Positions 57,709-64,000 of a DNA stretch of 64,000 bases are shown here, piece after piece. The translations under genes and the position numbers were made by a program. Source of the stretch: Misgurnus anguillicaudatus (lineage: Eukaryota; Chordata; Actinopteri; Cypriniformes; Cobitidae); the NCBI RefSeq assembly GCF_027580225.2, contig NC_073348.2, positions 23,938,001-24,002,000 on the forward strand, given 5' to 3'. Under the pieces are notes generated by a model. The model did no database searches and was not told where the DNA came from. It was given only the letters and a program-made list of their open reading frames with translations. How positions within the stretch are numbered: position 1 is the first letter of the stretch; every line of letters begins with the position of its first letter.

Positions 57709-57782
57709 ATTGGAGGAGTGAGAGCTTAGCTCTGTACCAATCATAGTTTAGAATGTACATGGGGATCCACTCCCTACCCCAG
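57709..57782 (+). promoter_or_regulatory. Subgroup III promoter module of V15
   Basis: ATTGG (57709) and CCAAT (57737) precede TGTACATGGGGATCCACTCC (57754) and CTACCCCA. The last motif is 215 bases before the ATG and is the most diverged copy. Confidence 0.75.
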
Positions 57783-57968
57783 CCAGAAGAGGAGTACAAT
57801 GAAGAGAGCGGCAGTGCTAACCGAACGACGGTTTATGGAGCTCATTTTTTAATCAAAAGGAGGATGCGTCGGGTAGACATAAATATTTGAAAATGACGAA
57901 TAATAATTTGTTGTTCTGTGAACATAAGATAAAGAGTGCTTAATGGGAAGAATTGACCCATCAGCGAA

Positions 57969-60413
57969 ATGAGACACGGGAGGATCGGACGGTGGAAACA
58001 GGCAGCGCTTTGGCTGTTTGATTTCTGTCTATTGTGGATTACGGTTGGAGCTCAGATTCGCTACACAATACCCGAGGAGTTAAAGGAAGGATCTGTAGTT
58101 GGAAACATCGCTAAGGATCTTGGTTTTGACATTGCAGATATCGCCGAGCGTAAGTTGCGGATAGCATCCGAGACAAATAAACAGTATTTTGCTGTAGATT
58201 CAGGGAAGGGTGAACTGGTAGTTAATGGCAGAATAGACAGAGAGACGCTCTGTGGACAAAGCGTCAGTTGTTTAATGTCGCTGCAGATCGTTATTGAGAA
58301 TCCATTACAGTTGCATAAGGTAGAGATAGAAATACAAGACAAAAATGACAACGCACCAAACTTCCAAACAAAAGATGGCACATTAGAAATACCTGAATTG
58401 ATCGCTCCAGGCGCACGATTTACTCTTGAAAGTGCTGAAGATCAAGATGTTGGTAGCAATAGCTTGAAGTCCTACATATTAAACAACAACGATTTTTTTC
58501 GTCTTAACGTAAAAACTCTTAAAAATGGAAGAAAGGTACCAGAACTTGTGGTTGAAAAACCTCTAGACAGAGAGAAACAATCTATACATAAGCTTATATT
58601 AACAGCATTAGATGGTGGCAATCCAGTCAAATCAAGCACGTGTGCTTTGCAGGTTATTGTTCAAGATATAAATGACAACGAACCAAAATTTGAGGTTACT
58701 GCATACAAAGCATCTATTCTGGAAAGCGCCCTTGTTGGCTCAAGTGTGATACAAATAAAAGCGACTGACTTGGATGAAGGTCTTAATGGTGAAATACAAT
58801 ATTTGTTTTGTGCGCACTCGCCTGAAACTGTAAGAACCGCTTTTAGTGTGAATGGTGATACGGGTGAAATAGCAGTAATTGGAAACCTAGATTATGAAGC
58901 AATACATACATATACATTTGATGTCTGTGCTAAAGACAAAGGGAATCCAGAGCTAAAGGGACAGTCGTCGGTTCAAATTGATATCATAGATGAGAATGAC
59001 CATCCTCCAGAAATTCTATTGACATCTTTACCTAACCCTGTGCCTGAAAACGCCACAATTGGCACTGTAGTAGCTCTGATTAACGTTAAAGATTTGGACT
59101 CCGGTGAAAATGGAAAAATTAACCTATTAATCTCTCCGGGTGCGCCTTTTAAATTGAAACCATCTTTTGATAACCATTATTCGTTAATTACTGAAACTTT
59201 TTTAGACCGTGAGGTTCATTCTGAATATAACGTTGAAATAGAAGCCACAGACTCCGGTGTACCACCCTTAAAATCTGTGGCGACTGTAAATGTTAAAGTA
59301 CTTGATGTAAACGACAATCCCCCACTATTCTCACAGTCTTCGTATAACATTTATGTAAAAGAAAATAACCAGGCAGGTGTTTCATTGTTTTCTATAACTG
59401 CTACTGATATTGACCAAGATAAGAACGCTATAGTGACGTATTCAATAATGGATTTAAATTCAAATCACGTGCCAGCATCATCTTATTTTTATATTAATTC
59501 CGAGAATGGAACTATGTACAGCATGAGCTCATTTGATTATGAAAAGGTCAAATTGTTTAGTGTTGTAGTGCAGGCGAAAGATCATGGGTCGCCATCTCTG
59601 AGTAGCAACGCCACGGTGCATGTGTTTATTCTGGACCAAAACGATAATGCACCAGCCGTCATTTATCCCTCCACAGTAACGGGGTCTGTCTCACATCAGA
59701 AGATGCCCCGTTCAGCTAAAACAGGACATCTTGTTACTAAGGTAACAGCAGTGGACGCTGACTCGGGCCATAACGCCTGGATTTTCTACAGGCTCGCGGA
59801 GGCCACGGACGCGTCTCTGTTTAATGTGAATTTACATACAGGAGAGGTGAGGACTAAACGCTCTGTTTCAGAACAGGATGACTCATCTCAAAGACTGGTA
59901 ATTGAGATAAAGGATAACGGAGAGCCAATCCAGTCCACCACTGTTACTGTGGATATTATACTAGAGGACGGGTTTCATGAGCCCATTTCCGACAAACGTA
60001 AAATCAGATCGGAAGTCGACAAGAAAACCGGCAAAATCACATTATGTCTGATCATCTCTTTGGCTTCTGTATCTTTGTTGTGTCTGATGACATTTTTTAT
60101 CTTACTGGTAAAATGTGCACGAGGTAGTAGTGGCAGCTCAAGCTGCTGTATTAGGAGAACAAATTCTGGATATTCGAATCCCAACAGAAACCTACAGATC
60201 CAGCTCAACACTGACGGACCAATTAAGTATGTAGAGGTTCTGGGAGGTGACATGATGTCTCAAAGTCAGTCTTTTGGATCCTATCTCTCCCCAATGTCAG
60301 AATTCAGTGATTTTACCCTCGTTAAGACCAACAGCACTACAAACTTTACAGACACGCTTAACGTGCTTGATGCGTCATTACCAGACAGCGCGTGGACGTT
60401 CGAGAGTCAACAG
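57969..60413 (+). CDS. V15: protocadherin variable exon, subgroup III
   Basis: This complete variable exon has 815 codons, starting MRHGRIGRWKQAALW, with a signal peptide ending near GAQ29. EC1 has CX5C at Cys95 and Cys101 (CGQSVSC). Linkers lie at residues 124 (DKNDN), 233 (DINDN), 341 (DENDH), 446 (DVNDN) and 556 (DQNDN); the Lys in the first and the His in the third are unlike the paralogues. The membrane helix is about residues 690-714, followed by CARGSSGSSSCCIRR and the common tail, ending at CAG|GTGAGA. Its closest relative is V16. Confidence 0.93.
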
Positions 60414-60489
60414 GTGAGATAAAAAATAAAATGTCATTAGATCTGCATTAATGGTGTATTGTATTGCTGCTATATCTGCTGTTGTTCAG

Positions 60490-60510
60490 TTCAGAACCAT
60501 GGACAGCGCC
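60490..60510 (+). promoter_or_regulatory. Canonical-spacing RE1/NRSE
   Basis: TTCAGAACC and GGACAGCGCC are separated by just AT, giving the 21-base canonical RE1 with one mismatch. It lies 77 bases after the V15 exon end and is the best single candidate for REST binding in the window. Confidence 0.8.
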
Positions 60511-60992
60511 ACGAGTGTGCTTTTCGGTCTTTTAACAGAATTTTTTTTTTCTTTCTTAATAAGGTTATATTACATTACATACCTTCACGCATTAAATGTT
60601 TTGCAAATTGTTTAAAACGTTTTTTTTTTTTTTTTTTGAGGAATTAGTTAAATTTGTTCACTTTTAGCTCGAAGCTGCGTTCCATCTGGATGAAATACGC
60701 AAATAATGTAAGCAAAGCGAAAAACAGTTGTGCTCATGCAAGACATTAGAAACTATTATTAAAACACTATGCCATGAGCTTAGGAATCGTTGGTACATCC
60801 AGCAACTATTTTAATTAAAGAACTGCTATGAAGATAAGATATTAATTAAAGAAATGTCACATTTGTAAAATGTAGAAGTCAGCGCCTAAATTGAGAAACT
60901 TTCCCGGTTTCACAGACCTAAGGCTAAAGGCTAGTCCAAACTAAAAGGTGTCTTAACTAAAAAATATATTGCCATGACATATGTCAAAATCT

Positions 60993-61530
60993 ACCCGTTC
61001 TCACCAAGATGCGCACAAATGACACGCAGTGTCACCATCGTGCAATAGATACGCCAAACTCCGACCCTGCGCGCACATGACACGCCAGTCCTTCCCACTC
61101 ACCCACACGGCGAATCGTTTCGTGACGTTTTATTTATTGTTTTCTCATTTTCTTCCTTCTTTTTAAACCATTTTCGCTTGGGTTTAGGGTTAGATTTCAC
61201 ATTTGTTTAAGCAGGTTATTTAATATACAGGTTTCTCTATGTTTTTATCTATATTTAAGCCATGGTCGCTTGGAGTTGGGGTTAGAGTTGGGGTTTGGGT
61301 TAGGATGTCATTTTTATATAACAAAAAGTTGTTCTAACCCTAAACCCAAGCGAAAATGGTAAAAAAAACAGAAAACAAATGAGAAAACAATAAACAAAAC
61401 GTCACGAAACGATTCGCCATATAAGTGAATGGGAAGGACTGGCGTATCATATGCACGCAAAATCGGAATTTGGCGTATCTATTGCACGATAATGACACTG
61501 CGTGTCATTACGCTTTTTGGTGAGAATGTT
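60993..61530. mobile_element. Large palindromic (foldback) MITE of about 540 bases
   Basis: The left arm begins ACCCGTTCTCACCAAGATGC and includes GACACGCAGTGTCA, CGAATCGTTTCGTGACGTTT and ACCATTTTCGCTTGGGTTTA. The right arm carries their complements in reverse order and ends GGTGAGAATGTT. A central loop holds TTGGGGTT-type repeats near 61270. There is no transposase frame. A single end of the same family lies at 7341. Confidence 0.8.
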
Positions 61531-61830
61531 AAAATATGTCATTGTTAATGTTTTAACCTTAAGATGCAAACCAGTAATGTTTTTTCAGGTACTTTTTATA
61601 AAAGCGACTTAAATATCCTAATTTAAATAAGGCATAGTGCTGGAGTAAGATAAACTTTGTGAAATCGGGCCTAAATTTTTAACTTTCATGTTTGCAGTAA
61701 ATGGGTAGGTCTGAAACTGAGACAGTGGGACCTTTCTTTTTTTAAATCTATAATAAAAATCTATACATCTATAAAAAATAAATATAAAATGTAATAATAA
61801 TTTTAAACAATAAATATATATTGTAATTAT

Positions 61831-61947
<117 letters not shown>

Positions 61948-61998
61948 TCTATGTCGGAGCTGCTTTAATTATTCACTGACCATATACAACGGCCTCTG

Positions 61999-62025
61999 TT
62001 CAGCACCAACACTTTGGACAGCGAA
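61999..62025 (+). promoter_or_regulatory. RE1/NRSE-like site, 8-base spacer
   Basis: TTCAGCACC and GGACAGCGAA flank AACACTTT. It is about 500 bases before the V16 ATG. Confidence 0.65.
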
Positions 62026-62259
62026 CATGAACACACGTTCTTTCTTTTTATAAAGAATATATAAATTAGCTCTTATTCAAGGCTGTACAAATACAAATGG
62101 TAACACGCTGAAAGTGTAGTAGCAGATTAATTCTACACAAATATTTGACCGTCAAAGTATACAATACAATATAATATAGAGCACACTGCACCACCAGATG
62201 AACACAAAAAAACAGAGGTCTGGTTATACGACTGAAAAAAAAAGAAAAGGAAGCCATCT

Positions 62260-62332
62260 ATTGGACAAGAAAGTGTTGAGGTCTGTACCAATCATGTATT
62301 AGACCACACAAAAGGATCTACTCCCTCCCCCA
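62260..62332 (+). promoter_or_regulatory. Subgroup III promoter module of V16
   Basis: ATTGG (62260) and CCAAT (62288) precede CACAAAAGGATCTACTCCCT (62306) and CCCCCA. The last motif is 197 bases before the ATG. Confidence 0.8.
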
Positions 62333-62502
62333 GCGAGAGGAGGAGTATGGTGAGAGCTATAGAGTCAGAGGAAACATGCACGGGTTGTGATGCGGACGAA
62401 GCGATGAAAAGACGTATTTTTTTGAAAATGTGAAAAACGCTTTATTCATGTGTGTGGATATAAAAAAGCATTTATTGATGGGATATCAAGCTTAGCAAAG
62501 AA

Positions 62503-64000
62503 ATGAGACGCAGGAGGATCGGCGATTGGAAATGGGCAGCGCCTCGGCTGTTCGGTTTCTGTCTATTGTGGATTACCGTTGGAGCTCAGATTCGCTACAC
62601 AATACCCGAGGAGTTAAAGGAAGGATCTGTCGTTGGGAACATTGCTAAAGATCTTGGTTTTGACGTTTCAGATATCGCCGAGCGTAAGTTGCAGATAGCA
62701 TCTGAGTCCAATGAACAATATTTTGGTGTGGATTTAGGGAAGGGTGAATTGATAGTTAATGGTAGAATAGACAGAGAGACGCTCTGTGGACAAAGCGTCA
62801 GTTGTTTATTGCCATTGCAGATCGTTATTGAGAATCCATTACAAATGCATAGGGTCGAGATAGAAATACAAGACATAAATGACAATGCACCAAGTTTTCA
62901 TACAAAAGAAGGTACATTAGAAATAAACGAATTAATTGCTCCAGGCGCACGGTTTACTCTTGAAAGTGCCGAGGACCTCGATGTTGGCGGCAATAGCCTA
63001 AAGACTTACTCTCTAAGCAATAACTATTTTTTTCGTCTCAATGTAAAAACTTTAAAAGATGGAAGAATGATACCGGAGCTTGTCGTAGAAAAGCCTTTAG
63101 ATAGAGAAAAGCAGTCCATACACAAGCTAATATTAACAGCCCTGGATGGTGGTAATCCAGTCAAGTCTGGCACATCCTTACTGAACATAATTGTTCAAGA
63201 TATAAACGACAACGAACCCAAATTTGAGGTTGCTGCATACAAAGCATCTGTTTTAGAAGGGGCAACTGCTGGCACTAGTGTAATTAAAATAAAAGCCACT
63301 GACTTGGATGAAGGTGTTAATAGTGAAGTACAGTATTTTTTCGGTGCGCACACGCCTGAACCAGTAAGATCAGCTTTTAGTGTAAACGCTGACACCGGAG
63401 AAATCACAGTGAATGGAAAGCTAGATTACGAAACCAAACAGTTATATACATTTGATGTTTGCGCGAAAGACAAGGGTAATCCAAGGTTGGAGGGGCAGTC
63501 ATCTGTCCAAATTGATATCATAGATGAGAATGACAATCCCCCAGAAATAATCCTGACGTCTTCACCGAGTCCTGTACCTGAAAACGCGACAGTTGATACT
63601 GTAGTAGCTCTGATTAAAGTAAAAGATTTGGATTCCGGTGATAATGGCAAAGTTGAGCTGTTTGTCTCTCCGGATGTTCCTTTTAAATTGAAACCCTCTT
63701 TTCTTAACCATTATTCGTTGATAACTAAATCTTTTTTAGACCGCGAAGTTCAATCTGAATATAATGTACTAATACAGGCCACGGACTCCGGTGTACCACC
63801 ATTAGAAACTGCGAAAACTATAAATATAAAAATATTTGATGTGAATGACAATGCTCCACTCTTCTCACGGTCTTCCTATAACATTTATATTAAAGAAAAT
63901 AACCAGGCAGGTGTGTCATTGTTTACTGTAACTGCTACTGATATTGACCAATATAAGAACGCTATTGTGACGTATTCAATAAGTGATTTGAATTCAGAAC
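62503..64000 (+). CDS. V16: protocadherin variable exon, subgroup III (5' part; runs off the window)
   Basis: The first 499 codons of a variable exon are present, uninterrupted to base 64000. The start MRRRRIGDWKWAAPRLFGFC gives a signal peptide ending near GAQ29. EC1 has CGQSVSC at Cys95-Cys101. The linkers seen are DINDN, DINDN, DENDN and DVNDN, so EC1-EC4 are complete, and EC5 is cut shortly after TYSISDLNSE. It is closest to V15, but has canonical DINDN and DENDN where V15 has DKNDN and DENDH. No donor or tail is visible. Confidence 0.92.
   Translation, partial: MRRRRIGDWKWAAPRLFGFCLLWITVGAQIRYTIPEELKEGSVVGNIAKDLGFDVSDIAERKLQIASESNEQYFGVDLGKGELIVNGRIDRETLCGQSVSCLLPLQIVIENPLQMHRVEIEIQDINDNAPSFHTKEGTLEINELIAPGARFTLESAEDLDVGGNSLKTYSLSNNYFFRLNVKTLKDGRMIPELVVEKPLDREKQSIHKLILTALDGGNPVKSGTSLLNIIVQDINDNEPKFEVAAYKASVLEGATAGTSVIKIKATDLDEGVNSEVQYFFGAHTPEPVRSAFSVNADTGEITVNGKLDYETKQLYTFDVCAKDKGNPRLEGQSSVQIDIIDENDNPPEIILTSSPSPVPENATVDTVVALIKVKDLDSGDNGKVELFVSPDVPFKLKPSFLNHYSLITKSFLDREVQSEYNVLIQATDSGVPPLETAKTINIKIFDVNDNAPLFSRSSYNIYIKENNQAGVSLFTVTATDIDQYKNAIVTYSISDLNSE

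Larger units (their letters stand above)
56883..57968. other. Intergenic/intronic interval V14-V15
   Basis: The interval holds a (GA)n repeat (57064), one RE1-like site (57153), purine-rich and AT-rich stretches (57350-57600) and the V15 promoter module. Confidence 0.7.

Overview
This is vertebrate nuclear DNA, most likely from a cyprinid-type teleost. It is AT-rich and carries fish-type short mobile elements: a tRNA-derived SINE ending in a tail typical of cyprinid SINEs, a DANA-like SINE remnant and several palindromic MITEs. It is part of a clustered protocadherin (Pcdh) locus. Every protein-coding feature is a large, intronless, plus-strand variable exon of about 2.4 kb. Each complete one encodes a signal peptide, six cadherin (EC) domains, one transmembrane helix and a short variable cytoplasmic tail, and each ends at a phase-0 splice donor. 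The constant exons they would splice to lie downstream of the window. The tails and exon ends look gamma-type, but gamma rather than another cluster cannot be proven without the constant exons, so no gene symbols are given.

There are 16 variable exons, called V1 to V16 here, in three subgroups. Subgroup I is V1 (3' end only) to V3, at 1-6863. V4 (7670-10045) is a junction gene: its promoter and EC1-EC5 are subgroup I, while its membrane segment, tail and downstream intron are subgroup II. Subgroup II is V5 to V10 (13255-40087), spread over tandemly duplicated units of about 3.7-6 kb. A gene-free interval of 4.1 kb follows (40088-44201). Subgroup III is V11 to V16 (44202-64000); V16 runs off the window.

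Each exon has its own promoter. Subgroups I and II carry a CSE-like motif with the core GTGCCGCTGTT, 230-259 bases before the ATG (the V10 copy is altered). Subgroup III has a different shared element (GGATCTACTCCCTCCC and variants), preceded in most cases by ATTGG and CCAAT boxes. Between the exons lie 16 REST/NRSF (RE1-like) sites. Their half-site spacing is subgroup-specific: 7 bases in subgroup I, 11 in II and 8 in III, plus one site with the canonical 2-base gap at 60490. One RE1 is on the minus strand in the gap between subgroups II and III.

Together the exons encode a repertoire of homophilic neuronal recognition proteins, chosen by promoter selection and sharing one intracellular constant domain. 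EC6 is nearly identical at the DNA level across subgroups I and II, and a separate EC6 version is shared within III, which points to gene conversion or unequal crossing-over. I found no unrelated gene, RNA gene or CRISPR array.
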